Source: Phycisphaerae bacterium (GTDB taxonomy: Bacteria; Planctomycetota; Phycisphaerae; UBA1845). Taken from it: DNA of 47,726 nucleotides. The notes under the pieces were generated by a model. That model was given only the letters and a program-made list of their open reading frames with translations. It did no database searches and was not told the DNA's origin. This document shows positions 1 through 8,240 of this stretch, one piece after another. A program made the position numbers and the translations under genes. The stretch covers positions 1-47,726 of the forward strand of contig JABWBH010000033.1 in NCBI GenBank assembly GCA_013360585.1, read 5' to 3'. Every line of letters starts with the position of its first letter. Position 1 is the first letter of the stretch.

Positions 1-1416
1 GGACCGCACCCGGGCGTCCGCGTCTTCCGCAGCTGACAGCGCTGCGTCGACGGCGACCCCCGCCTCTCGCCGGCCGAGCACCTCGAGCAGCGACGCACGC
101 ACCCCCGCCGACGTCGACGCCTGAAGCGCCCTCACGAGCGCCGCCTCCGCTCCGTCCGAACGCAGCGCAAAAAGTTGTGCCTCCAGCCGCACCCGCCCCT
201 CGGGAGCAGTCGACTCCAGCACGGGGATCACCGAAGCGACCGCATCCGCGCCTCCGAGTGCCAGGCACGCCCGCGCCGCGGCCACCCGCACGTTTTCGTC
301 CGACGCCGCGAGAAACTCGACGCACGTCGGAAGCGCCGCGCTCTCATTGCGCCGAGCGAGAATGTCCAGCAACCGCGCCTGCATCGACGGCGCTGCACCC
401 GACAAGGCCTCGCAAAGCCGCGCCCCGACGCCCTCCGCACGCAGCTCGATCAACGCGGCCTCCGCCGTCGCCGCCAGCTCGACCTCGTCTGAGGCGAGCG
501 CCGCCAACACGTCCCCCGTCGCCTCGCCCTTCAATACCCGCACCAGCGCAACGAGAGCCGCGCACCGCAAGTGAACTTCGCCGACCGGGCTTGCCCCACT
601 GAGGATGCCTCGCAGGCGCACCACGCGATCCGCGGCATCCGCGTCGCCGCTCGTCCGCTCGACGAAGCTCAGCGCCAGATCCCGCTCATACGACTGCTGA
701 TACCACGACGCTCCGCCCTCGTTCGACGGCGCCGCCAGCATCATCTCGAGCAATCCGTCCATCGCCGGCGAACCCGAGGCGCTCAGCGACCACAGCAGCG
801 TCCGCCACAACTCCACGTCCGCCGGGTCAGCCGTCGCCACGGCGTCCGTCGCGCTTTGCCCGTCCTCCAGCGCCGCCAGCGCGTGAAGGAGGCACACCCG
901 CGCCTTGCCCGTCGCCGTCGTCAGCGCGACGCGCAGAGCCTTCACCGACGCCTCGCCCCCGACCGTCGTTAACACCATCGCGGCGCGTTCGACCAGAGCC
1001 TCCTCGTCCAGCAGCGCCGACACCGGCTCGACGGACTCCGCCGTCGCGATGAACCGGAGTTGCTCGAGAAAAAAATCCTTCACCTCGGCGGGCGCCTCCT
1101 CGGTCAGGCGCCGTTGCAGCGCGCGCTCCACCCTCGCCCGTAGCGGACCGGCGTCCGACCGTCCGGCCAGACCGATCAACGCGTGAACCGCAAGCCGGGC
1201 CTGCGCGTCCGCGCCGCCCCCGCCGCTTCTTACTCGTCCGCACAGGTCGGCAAGCTGCGCGTCGTTCAGCGCCGCCAGATCGGTCTGCAGCGCGGAACGC
1301 GCTTCCGCGGTTTCGGCCGGCAGGCGACCCAGAAGGGACGTTACGACCTCATCCTGAGCCGCGAACCCCGGATGAATCACAACGCCAAGAAAAGCGAACC
1401 AGCAGGCCCTTTTCAT
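1..1416 (-). CDS. Secreted HEAT-repeat-like protein (3' end beyond window)
   Basis: The reverse-strand frame is open without a stop from the ATG at 1416 to the left edge (472 codons seen), so the C-terminus is missing. The first ~20 residues (basic MKR, then a hydrophobic stretch ending near GFAAQ) look like a signal peptide, so export is inferred. The rest is Ala/Leu-rich helical sequence with repeated patterns such as ALVALVRVLKGEA and AARACLALGGADAV, typical of HEAT/armadillo repeats that act as protein-binding scaffolds. A strong GGAGGTG ribosome site sits 6-7 bases upstream of the ATG and fixes the start. No catalytic motif is visible and no specific function can be given. tRNA-Ser(GGA) lies upstream on the same strand. 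Confidence 0.75.
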   Translation of the reverse strand, partial: MKRACWFAFLGVVIHPGFAAQDEVVTSLLGRLPAETAEARSALQTDLAALNDAQLADLCGRVRSGGGGADAQARLAVHALIGLAGRSDAGPLRARVERALQRRLTEEAPAEVKDFFLEQLRFIATAESVEPVSALLDEEALVERAAMVLTTVGGEASVKALRVALTTATGKARVCLLHALAALEDGQSATDAVATADPADVELWRTLLWSLSASGSPAMDGLLEMMLAAPSNEGGASWYQQSYERDLALSFVERTSGDADAADRVVRLRGILSGASPVGEVHLRCAALVALVRVLKGEATGDVLAALASDEVELAATAEAALIELRAEGVGARLCEALSGAAPSMQARLLDILARRNESAALPTCVEFLAASDENVRVAAARACLALGGADAVASVIPVLESTAPEGRVRLEAQLFALRSDGAEAALVRALQASTSAGVRASLLEVLGRREAGVAVDAALSAAEDADARVRS

Positions 1417-1469
1417 TGAACGCACCTCCGTGAAGCCGGACGACGACGCCCGCCGGCAGGTTGAAGGAT

Positions 1470-1556
1470 CGGAGCGGGAGGGATTCGAACCCTCGGTGCA
1501 GTTGCCCGCACACCGCATTTCCAATGCGGTCCCTTCAGCCACTCGGACACCGCTCC
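1470..1556 (-). tRNA. tRNA-Ser(GGA)
   Basis: An 87-nt class II tRNA reads on the reverse strand. Acceptor arms GGAGCGG and CCGCTCC pair fully, the discriminator is G, the T-arm carries GGTTCGAATCC, and a long variable arm marks it as serine-type. The anticodon loop TTGGAAA gives anticodon GGA (forward positions 1520-1522), reading UCC/UCU. CCA is not encoded. Confidence 0.96.
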
Positions 1557-1566
1557 TGCGGGAACA

Positions 1567-1582
1567 CGATCCGCGCGGATCG
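1567..1582. repeat. 16-bp perfect palindrome upstream of tRNA-Ser
   Basis: CGATCCGCGCGGATCG reads the same on both strands. It sits about 11-26 bases upstream of the 5' end of tRNA-Ser(GGA), where a regulator or promoter element would be. Function unknown. Confidence 0.4.
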
Positions 1583-1720
1583 GGGGTGATCGTACCTCGC
1601 CGCGGAAACCCGTCAAAACACCGGTTCCGGGGTGCGATCGTGTTTCAGGTTGTTCACCAGAACGCGCGCCCCGCCGCAGATGCCGAAGGTGGCGTCCGGA
1701 ATCCTGCGATGCGTGCAGGC

Positions 1721-2977
1721 CTACGTCCGCGCGACGAGACCTTTGACCGCGCGCTGAAGGTCGCCGACGCGGTTCGTTTCTTCCCACGTCAGCCCCGCAC
1801 CGGTCCGGCCGAAATGCCCGTAACGGGCCGTGGACAGGTAGATCGGCCGCTTCAGCTTCAGGTACTCGATGATCCCGCGCGGCGTCAGCGGCTTGAACAC
1901 CGTGCGTACCACCTCGGTCAGCGCCTCGTCGGGAGCATCACCGGTTCCGAAGGTGTCGACGCGGATGCTGACCGGTTCAGCCACGCCGATCGCATACGCG
2001 AGCTGAATCTCGCAGCGCCGGGCGAGCTTCGCGGCGACGATGTTCTTCGCAATGTGACGCGCCATGTACGCGGCCGACCGGTCCACCTTGCTGGCGTCCT
2101 TCCCTGAGAACGCGCCGCCGCCGTGGCGCCCCCAGCCGCCGTAGGTGTCGACGATAATCTTGCGTCCGGTCAACCCGGCGTCGCCGTGCGGTCCGCCGAT
2201 GACGAAGCGCCCGGTCGGATTGATATGAAACTCGATGTCGTCCGACCACAGCGCCGGACACTCGCGCTGCACGACCGGACGGATGACCTCCTGAATCAGG
2301 GTGCACCGGGCCGCGTCGCTCATGTGCGCTTCCGGATCGTTCGGGTCATCCAGCGCCTCCTCGGTATGCTGCGTCGAAAGCACGATCGCGCGCAGACCGA
2401 CGGGTTGATCATCCTGATACTCGACGGAGACCTGGCTCTTCGCGTCCGGGCGCAGCCACCTGATGATGCCTTTTTCGCGAACCTCTGTGATACGGGCGAT
2501 GATCTGACGGGCCAGGTGGATCGGCATCGGCATCAGACCGCTGGTTTCATCGCAGGCGTATCCGAACATCAGTCCCTGATCGCCGGCGCCTTGCTCTTTC
2601 TGCGTTGCGCTGTCGCTGGTGACGCCGCGGCTGATGTCCGCCGACTGACTGTGAAGCGCGCGGAGCACGGCGCAGCTTCGGTAGTCGAAACCCGTCGTCG
2701 GGTCGTCGTAGCCGATCTCGCGCACCGTCCGTCGGGCGGTGTCCTCAACCTTCGAGAGCGCCTTTTCCGCCGCCTGATTATGAACCGTCACCTCACCCGC
2801 GAGCACGATCAGACCGGTCGTAACGAGCGTTTCGACGGCGACTCGGGCGTCCGGATCGTGTTCGAGGAGGCTGTCGAGAACCGCGTCGGATATCTGGTCC
2901 GCGACCTTGTCCGGGTGCCCCATCGAGACGGATTCGGAAGAAAAACAGAATGTTCCGCCGCCGCATGATCCCTTCAT
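1721..2977 (-). CDS. metK: S-adenosylmethionine synthetase
   Basis: Makes S-adenosylmethionine from ATP and methionine in the cytosol. The 418-residue product carries the family motifs in order: GHPDK near residue 20 (ATP/metal binding), [11 protein letters not shown] from about residue 130, and [19 protein letters not shown] with its phosphate-binding loop in the C-terminal half. It is slightly longer than usual (~385-400). The frame continues upstream of 2977, but the ATG at 2977 gives the normal N-terminus and has AGGAG 8 bases upstream, so the longer start is rejected. The gene stands alone, divergent from the sigma-factor operon across a 545-bp spacer. I saw no SAM riboswitch motif in the leader. 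Confidence 0.96.
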   Translation of the reverse strand: MKGSCGGGTFCFSSESVSMGHPDKVADQISDAVLDSLLEHDPDARVAVETLVTTGLIVLAGEVTVHNQAAEKALSKVEDTARRTVREIGYDDPTTGFDYRSCAVLRALHSQSADISRGVTSDSATQKEQGAGDQGLMFGYACDETSGLMPMPIHLARQIIARITEVREKGIIRWLRPDAKSQVSVEYQDDQPVGLRAIVLSTQHTEEALDDPNDPEAHMSDAARCTLIQEVIRPVVQRECPALWSDDIEFHINPTGRFVIGGPHGDAGLTGRKIIVDTYGGWGRHGGGAFSGKDASKVDRSAAYMARHIAKNIVAAKLARRCEIQLAYAIGVAEPVSIRVDTFGTGDAPDEALTEVVRTVFKPLTPRGIIEYLKLKRPIYLSTARYGHFGRTGAGLTWEETNRVGDLQRAVKGLVART

Positions 2978-2985
2978 GCCAGATT

Positions 2986-2990
2986 CTCCT
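2986..2990 (-). promoter_or_regulatory. Ribosome binding site deciding the metK start
   Basis: AGGAG on the reverse strand, 8 bases from the ATG at 2977. It supports the 418-residue MetK start over longer in-frame starts that have no such site. Confidence 0.6.
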
Positions 2991-3315
2991 GCCGCGCCTC
3001 GGACCTCCGTCCGCAAGCGCGGATAACGCTCAAGGCCGCCGCCGATGCCCCGCGCGATTCCGGCGGCCTCCTTCGGAATATCGACGCCTCGACGGACGCC
3101 GCGCCAGTCCGGCATCCTAGCCGCACCGCCGGGTCCGCAAAAGCGGTCGGCCTGGTGCAATTTGTCGCAGGGCACAGCGTCGAGACGTCCAGGTGAGCGA
3201 GCCTACCCGCAGCGGCGGTCGAGCGACCCTTGCCGACAACCGGGGCTTTCGGTGGATCCGGGACGCGCCGTGAGGACCGGGGCGAATCCGGAACGAACGA
3301 TCGAGGCCGCAGGCC

Positions 3316-3344
3316 TTGCGCGGGGCGTCCCGCCGCATTACGAT
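3316..3344 (+). promoter_or_regulatory. Candidate promoter of the ECF sigma operon
   Basis: TTGCGC (3316-3321), 17-bp spacer, TACGAT (3339-3344): a fair match to the housekeeping -35/-10 pattern. It would give a leader of about 170 nt before the ATG at 3523. Found by eye only. Confidence 0.4.
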
Positions 3345-3522
3345 GTCGCACGTGAAGCCTCGAAGGCAGCGCGAGACGGCGCGGTGACGCCGCGCATCGG
3401 GGAGCGCGGGTCGCGCGGATCCTCGCCCGCCCGGAAGTCCGGGAGAGGGTTCCCGGCTGAAAACGCCGCCGTCGAACGTCCGCAAGGTCGGCGACGAAAC
3501 TTATCGGGTGGTCGTGCTCTCA

Positions 3523-4164
3523 ATGTCTAACCCGTCGCATGAATCCGTGTCTTATTCCGTGAAGTCGGAGGCGCCGGGGGACAGCGACGCGGTGGCGGAA
3601 GCACAGGAGGTGATCTGGGTCCAGGCCGCTCAGGGAGGCGATCTGACGGCGTTCAGCCGGCTGGTACGGATTTACGAGCGTCAGGCCGTGGCGGTGGCGT
3701 ACCGGTTTCTCGGAAATGCGGCGGATGCCGCGGACGTGGTGCAGGAAGCATTCCTGCGGGCGTTCCGGAAGCTGGATCAACTGGATGACGGGGCGAGGTT
3801 CCGGTCGTGGTTGATGCGGATCGTCACGAATCTCTCGCTGAACTTCCGACGCGGCCGAAAGCGGAGCGAAGCGGCCCAACTCGAGGACGCCTTTGAACCG
3901 GAGGCGCCGGGAGACTGGAAAGCGCCGGGGGGAGGCGGCTGGGCGGATCGATCCGCGTCATCGGACGAGCTGAAGACGCGGATCGACGAGGCGATCCGGT
4001 CGCTGCCGGAAAATCAGCGAGCGGCGCTGATCCTTTTCAGCATCGAGGGGCTGCCGCAGAAAGACGTGGCGGAGATTCTCGGGTGCAGTGTCGAGCTGGT
4101 GAAGTGGAACGTGTTTCAGGCGAGGAAGAAGCTCAAGGAATTGCTGGCGGACATGATCGGCTGA
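3523..4164 (+). CDS. ECF-type RNA polymerase sigma factor
   Basis: A 213-residue sigma-70 factor with only regions 2 and 4, the ECF plan. Region 2 spans about residues 38-110 (DLTAFSRLVRIYERQ, then DAADVVQEAFLRAFRKL, FRSWLMRIVTNLSLNFRR). Region 4 spans about 151-205 (LPENQRAALILFSIEGLPQKDVAEIL and the DNA-recognition helix after LGCSVELVKW). It directs RNA polymerase to a specific promoter set. The next gene encodes a likely membrane anti-sigma factor 30 bp downstream, so the pair probably forms a signal-responsive switch. A GTG at 3508 is an alternative start; neither has a clear ribosome site. The signal and regulon are unknown. Confidence 0.88.
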   Translation: MSNPSHESVSYSVKSEAPGDSDAVAEAQEVIWVQAAQGGDLTAFSRLVRIYERQAVAVAYRFLGNAADAADVVQEAFLRAFRKLDQLDDGARFRSWLMRIVTNLSLNFRRGRKRSEAAQLEDAFEPEAPGDWKAPGGGGWADRSASSDELKTRIDEAIRSLPENQRAALILFSIEGLPQKDVAEILGCSVELVKWNVFQARKKLKELLADMIG

Positions 4165-4194
4165 CGCCGGAGGCGGCGGAGTGAGGAGCGTGCG

Positions 4195-4782
4195 GTGAAA
4201 AAGTTCGAGAGACAACCTGAGCCGGATTTCACAAGCCTGGAATTCCTGATCAGCCGCGCGCTCGACGATGATGCGACGTCGCAGGAGTTGCGAGAACTGG
4301 AGGCGCGTATGAAGTCCGACCCTGATCTTCAACGCGAGCACGAAAGCTACCGGAAGCTGGATCACCTCCTGGATCGGTGGGCGGCGGACGAGCCTCGCGT
4401 CGACTGGACGAAATTTCATACGTCCGTGATGGCGGAAGCGCGCCTACGCGCTGACGTGGCGAAGCGGCAGCGCCTGATGTTCCGGATTGCCGGTCCGCTC
4501 GCGGCGGCGGCGGCGGTCCTGATGCTGATCTGGCCGGGGGGGAGGATCCCGAGCGGACCGGGCGGATCGGGGCGAGGCTACGTTCACGTTCAGGTTCAGG
4601 CGCCGTCCACTCTGGTTGCGCTGACGTCCGAGAAGGCGGCGCCGATGATTCACGTGGCGTTCGCGCGGGATCGGAAGGTGGAGCTTCCGCCGCCGGCGAC
4701 GCCGAAGATGATGATCGGTCTGGTGGAACGCGCAGACTCGAGCGGAGGGACGCAGATCGAGGAGGCGCTGGGCACGTTTTAA
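4195..4782 (+). CDS. Putative membrane anti-sigma factor
   Basis: A 195-residue protein starting at GTG with GAGGAG just upstream. The first ~90 residues are charged and helical (a stretch like ALDDDATSQELRELEARMKS is common in anti-sigma N-termini), followed by one membrane span at about residues 95-113 and a ~80-residue outer part rich in Pro and Gly. No HxxxCxxC zinc anti-sigma motif is present. The position directly after the ECF sigma gene, the single span and the helical N-terminus support an anti-sigma role: the N-terminal part would hold the sigma factor at the membrane. This is inference from layout, not from a recognised family motif. Confidence 0.6.
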   Translation: MKKFERQPEPDFTSLEFLISRALDDDATSQELRELEARMKSDPDLQREHESYRKLDHLLDRWAADEPRVDWTKFHTSVMAEARLRADVAKRQRLMFRIAGPLAAAAAVLMLIWPGGRIPSGPGGSGRGYVHVQVQAPSTLVALTSEKAAPMIHVAFARDRKVELPPPATPKMMIGLVERADSSGGTQIEEALGTF

Positions 4783-5024
4783 GCGCCCAAGGGTTTAAGC
4801 GCCTTGCATTGGAACTTGGATTGCGGAGTTCTGCTTCGCTTACGCGGTTCGCAGCGCCGCACCGGCGGAGCGGAGGTCCGCGACCCTCAGCGGTGCGACA
4901 AGCTTGTCGCATCGGACCCTGAGGAGGTTGGCGAGGGAGCAGGCGGAAGCATGTGCGTAAGAGGCGGAATGATCGGGGCGACCGAGCGCCGTCTGGTGAA
5001 AGTTGTGACGGCAGGAGGGTTCGG

Positions 5025-6131
5025 ATGATGTGGACGATGTTGATAGCCTGGATGGCCGTCCTTCCGGGAGCGGCGCAGGAGCAGGCCGACATGCAGGGAC
5101 TTCTGCAAGCCGTGCTTGATCAGCCGGCGAAGCTCTCGCTGACGGACATCAAGCTGGCGGACCTGATCGCGGTGCTCGAGCAGGAGACGGGCGTGGCGGT
5201 GCGGATGTCTCCGGAGGTCATGTCGATGCTGCCGCACGGACCGGAGACGTTGTTCACGCAGGCCGAATTCGGCAACGTGCCGCTGCGCGAGGGTCTCGCC
5301 GGATTGTTCGCGGAACTAGGCATGACGCTTGAGGTGCGCCGCGATCATGTCGAGGTCGTGCCGACCGCAGGACTGTTGCGGATCGGACGACGGGCGACGT
5401 GGGAGGAACTGGACGCGCTTCGTCAGGTCGCCGCTCTTCAGCCGGGTCTGAACGACGCGGACGTCGAGTCGCTTCGGGCGAGGATCCAGTTCCGCGTTCC
5501 GCAGCGAGAGCCGTGGGGGGCGCTGGCGGCCCGGATGCGCGAGGTCGGGGCGGGCGCTGGCGACGAAGTAATCGAGATCGCCTGCGGCAAGCTGGGGTGG
5601 AGCTGGTATCCGGAAGGGGCGAAGATCGTGATCGTGCCCCGCGCCGATCAGTTCGCCCGGCAGTTGCAGCGCGTCGTGACGGTCCGGTCCCAGCGCCGAC
5701 CCTTTGCCGAAACCCTCGAGCAGGTCTCGGCGCAATGCGGCGTGCCGATCATCGTTGATCCGGGAGCGCTGTCGGCGCTGTCGCCGGACGCCCGTCAGCG
5801 GTTTGTGTTCAGTTCTGAGGGCTACGCGGCCGGCGACGTCCTTAACGCGATCGCCGCGCAGGCGCGGCTGAGCTACCTCATCGGCGACGAGGGTGTTGTT
5901 TTCTACGACCCTGCCTCGGGCGCCCAGCGTGTTCCGGTTTCCGGCAACGGCGCCCGAAGCCCATCGAGCAGCGATCCGGTGGTCGGACTGGTTCCGGTGA
6001 CGATCGGACCGGGGGCGGTCATTCACCTGCTGGTGCGCGAGTCCGACCTGCCACCGGACGTGATCGAAGAACTGAAGAACCGCAAGGCCGAGGTCGTCGA
6101 GACGATCCGGTCGTCGCTGAAGCAGCCTTAG
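5025..6131 (+). CDS. Exported protein with STN/secretin-N-like modules
   Basis: 368 residues. The start at 5025 is chosen because AGGAGG lies 6 bases upstream and the product then opens with a signal peptide (MMWTMLIAWMAVLPGAAQ). Residues ~38-112 and ~220-296 each follow the secretin/TonB short N-terminal pattern: an LxDLIAVLEQETGV helix, a V-P-L-R-E-G-L helix, then a short strand ending V-E-V-V-P. A weaker copy may lie between them. Such domains bind partner proteins in the periplasm. There is no secretin pore domain, so it is probably an adaptor or sensor. It is the third gene of the sigma/anti-sigma run, with a 242-bp gap before it, and could be the periplasmic input or a regulon member. 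Confidence 0.6.
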   Translation: MMWTMLIAWMAVLPGAAQEQADMQGLLQAVLDQPAKLSLTDIKLADLIAVLEQETGVAVRMSPEVMSMLPHGPETLFTQAEFGNVPLREGLAGLFAELGMTLEVRRDHVEVVPTAGLLRIGRRATWEELDALRQVAALQPGLNDADVESLRARIQFRVPQREPWGALAARMREVGAGAGDEVIEIACGKLGWSWYPEGAKIVIVPRADQFARQLQRVVTVRSQRRPFAETLEQVSAQCGVPIIVDPGALSALSPDARQRFVFSSEGYAAGDVLNAIAAQARLSYLIGDEGVVFYDPASGAQRVPVSGNGARSPSSSDPVVGLVPVTIGPGAVIHLLVRESDLPPDVIEELKNRKAEVVETIRSSLKQP

Positions 6132-6178
6132 CGCCGCGCCGCAGCGGCACGGTCGCGGGCGACTCTCGTTGCGTGCCG

Positions 6179-7243
6179 TCAGATGCGGGTGATGTGGCAG
6201 GGGTGGCGGCGCATGTGCGCTTCCAGGTTAGCGACGTACTGCGCCATCGCCCGACGAACGCAGTCGTCCTCGTCTCCACCCTGCTGCGGGTCGTGCAGGG
6301 GTCCGTGAAACTCGATCGTGTAGCGGAAGTCCCGCCGGGGCACGACGAACGCCTGAAGGATCGGCACGCGGCAACGCACCGCGACGTGCAGGGGCCCGGT
6401 CAGGAACTCCCGCCGACGCCCGAAAACCGTGACGTCCTGCGTGCGCAGGTGTGCGCTGCGGACCCGGGCGACATCGAGGGCGCTGCCCAACACGTATCCC
6501 TCCTCCAGGCAGCGGAAAATCATCCGCGGAAAAGCTCCGGAGAAAAACACTTTCATCCGGGTGCCGCCGCGGCGGTCCAGTCGGCGCTGAACGTAGCGCG
6601 TCAGCCCGCTTTCGTTCGGATCTCTCACCGCCGCCATCCGGTACCCGATCTGCGACAGGAACATCCCGCCGATCTGATACGGCCCCACGTGGGACATTGC
6701 GATGTACACGCCCTTGCCCCGGGCAAGCGCCGCATCCAGCAACTCCTTCCGGACCAACCGGAACAGGCCCTCAAGCCGCTCGCGCGGAAGGACGTCAAAG
6801 AGAAGGAAAAAGAGTTTGTTGCACCGGTTGTACCCGACCCACTCCCGCGAGGCGCGTTGCAGATCGGCCGGGGCGATCCCCTCCGGGAACATCTCGCGGA
6901 CCGCCTGACGGAAACGACGGCGGCGCTTGTAATTGATCGCCCACTCCAGCGCGGAAAACGCCTGTCCGAATCGGAACACCCCCGCCGGACCGATGATTCG
7001 CACCAGCCCCGAAAGCACCGCGTGTACGCAATCGAAACTGACGCGCTCCCACGCCGTCAGATCGTTGGTCGTGTGATCCCGGACCTCAGGCGCGTCCGAA
7101 GGTTGGGGTGCGACGCGGCCGCCACCCACCGACACCGCGTCCGTGTCCGCTGCCGCGTCTGCGTCCGCGTCCGCCGCCGGCAAGCCCGGGATCGACGCCC
7201 GCCGCCGACTCGTCGCCGTCTCCTCTTTGTGTCCGGAAATCAT
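6179..7243 (-). CDS. LPLAT-family acyltransferase (LpxL/LpxM-like)
   Basis: 354 residues. From about residue 65 on the sequence fits the bacterial lipid A lauroyl/myristoyl acyltransferase family: a WERVSFDCVHAVLSGLVRI opening, NYKRRRRFRQAVREMFPE, the GVYIAMSHVGPYQIGG block, and a late FLTGPLHVAVRCRVPILQAFVVPRRD block. Enzymes of this family transfer fatty acyl groups to lipid A or related glycolipids at the inner membrane. The usual catalytic HxxxxD/E reads HVGPYQ here, so the acidic residue is replaced by Gln. The first ~60 residues are low-complexity (Ala-Asp alternation) and probably disordered, so a later start is possible. It is divergent from the hydrolase gene at 7333. No ribosome site is clear. 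Confidence 0.72.
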   Translation of the reverse strand: MISGHKEETATSRRRASIPGLPAADADADAAADTDAVSVGGGRVAPQPSDAPEVRDHTTNDLTAWERVSFDCVHAVLSGLVRIIGPAGVFRFGQAFSALEWAINYKRRRRFRQAVREMFPEGIAPADLQRASREWVGYNRCNKLFFLLFDVLPRERLEGLFRLVRKELLDAALARGKGVYIAMSHVGPYQIGGMFLSQIGYRMAAVRDPNESGLTRYVQRRLDRRGGTRMKVFFSGAFPRMIFRCLEEGYVLGSALDVARVRSAHLRTQDVTVFGRRREFLTGPLHVAVRCRVPILQAFVVPRRDFRYTIEFHGPLHDPQQGGDEDDCVRRAMAQYVANLEAHMRRHPCHITRI

Positions 7244-7332
7244 CGTGAGTGCGTCGCGCCACCTTGTGCGTCGCCAGGTTCCGAAGGAGGGCGCGGCGTG
7301 GCCGTCGGCGCGGTCCCGGCTACACTGGGGAC

Positions 7333-8199
7333 ATGCTACGCATCGGCGACTTTGAAATCCACTCCGTCCTCAACGGAACGATGCGCCTCGACGGCGGCGC
7401 GATGTTCGGCGTCGTACCGAAGGTGCTCTGGCAGCGCAAGCAGGACGTGGACGATCTGAACCGGATTCTCCTGGCGACGCGGACGCTCCTCGCGCTCAAC
7501 CGTCGCGTCGGCGCCGTGATTCTCGTGGACACCGGTACCGGGTCGAAGTGGCCCGCCGACGAAGCCGACCGCTACGGTATCACCCCGAGCCCGGCGGCGG
7601 TGGACGACCGCCTGCGCGACCTCGGTCTTCAGGCCGTCGATGTAACCGATGTGGTCGTCACGCACCTGCATTTCGATCACAACGGCGGCGTCACGGACTG
7701 GGCGGATGCGGAAAAGTCGCACACGCGCCTGCACTACCCGAAAGCAAGACACTGGATGCACCGGAGGCACTGGGAGCACGCCCACCGTCCGACGCTGAAA
7801 GATCGCGCGTCGTTCCTCGCCCGGGATTACGCCGCACTCGAGGCGCCCGGCACGCTGACCTTCGTCGAACGAGAGGAAGATCGGGGGCCGTGCGAAGGCG
7901 TCTCCTGGTTCGTGTCCGACGGGCACACGCGGGCGCAGCTCCTGCCCGTATTTCACGGGGACGGCGGCCCGCTGGTTTTCACCGGCGACGTCGTTCCGAC
8001 CGCGGCGCATCTGCCCGTGCCGTGGGTGATGGCGTACGACCTCGAACCGCTCGTGACGATGCGGGAGAAAGAGGCGATCTACGCCCGATGCCGCCGAGAG
8101 GGACTCAAGCTCGCCTTCCCGCACGATCCGCACGTCGCCGGGGTCGAACTCGAACCCGCGGCGGACAAACCCATCATCGCGCGGACTCTCGAACTCTGA
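7333..8199 (+). CDS. Metallo-beta-lactamase-fold hydrolase
   Basis: 288 residues starting MLRIGDFEIHSVLNG. The zinc motif HLHFDH is at residues 111-116 (HxHxDH), preceded by the expected VILVDTGTG strand-turn, and later ligands are offered by DGHTRAQLLPVF and the FTGDVVPTAAHL strand. This is the layout of the lactonase/glyoxalase-II-like branch. The substrate is unknown; it may be an ester, thioester or lactone. The frame is open upstream, but the ATG at 7333 gives the normal start of the fold. Convergent with the aminotransferase gene, 41 bp apart, with a small inverted repeat (CGACGG/CCGTCG) between them. Confidence 0.85.
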   Translation: MLRIGDFEIHSVLNGTMRLDGGAMFGVVPKVLWQRKQDVDDLNRILLATRTLLALNRRVGAVILVDTGTGSKWPADEADRYGITPSPAAVDDRLRDLGLQAVDVTDVVVTHLHFDHNGGVTDWADAEKSHTRLHYPKARHWMHRRHWEHAHRPTLKDRASFLARDYAALEAPGTLTFVEREEDRGPCEGVSWFVSDGHTRAQLLPVFHGDGGPLVFTGDVVPTAAHLPVPWVMAYDLEPLVTMREKEAIYARCRREGLKLAFPHDPHVAGVELEPAADKPIIARTLEL

Positions 8200-8240
8200 A
8201 CCGCGACGGCGCGACCGTCGGCTTCAACCTCCGGGAGTGT

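Larger units (their letters stand above)
2978..3522. other. Divergent intergenic region metK / ECF sigma
   Basis: 545 bp between two divergent starts. Short open frames here on both strands are high-GC shadows without domain signal. It holds the metK ribosome site and a candidate promoter for the sigma operon (3316-3344). No riboswitch or RNA gene was recognised. Confidence 0.5.

Noticed and set aside
2978-3300. SAM riboswitch in the metK leader
   Set aside because: No known SAM riboswitch motif was recognised by eye; only a ribosome site was found. A covariance-model search would decide.
8200-8240. Strong terminator between hydrolase and aminotransferase genes
   Set aside because: Only a 6-bp inverted repeat without a T-run is present; too weak to call a terminator.
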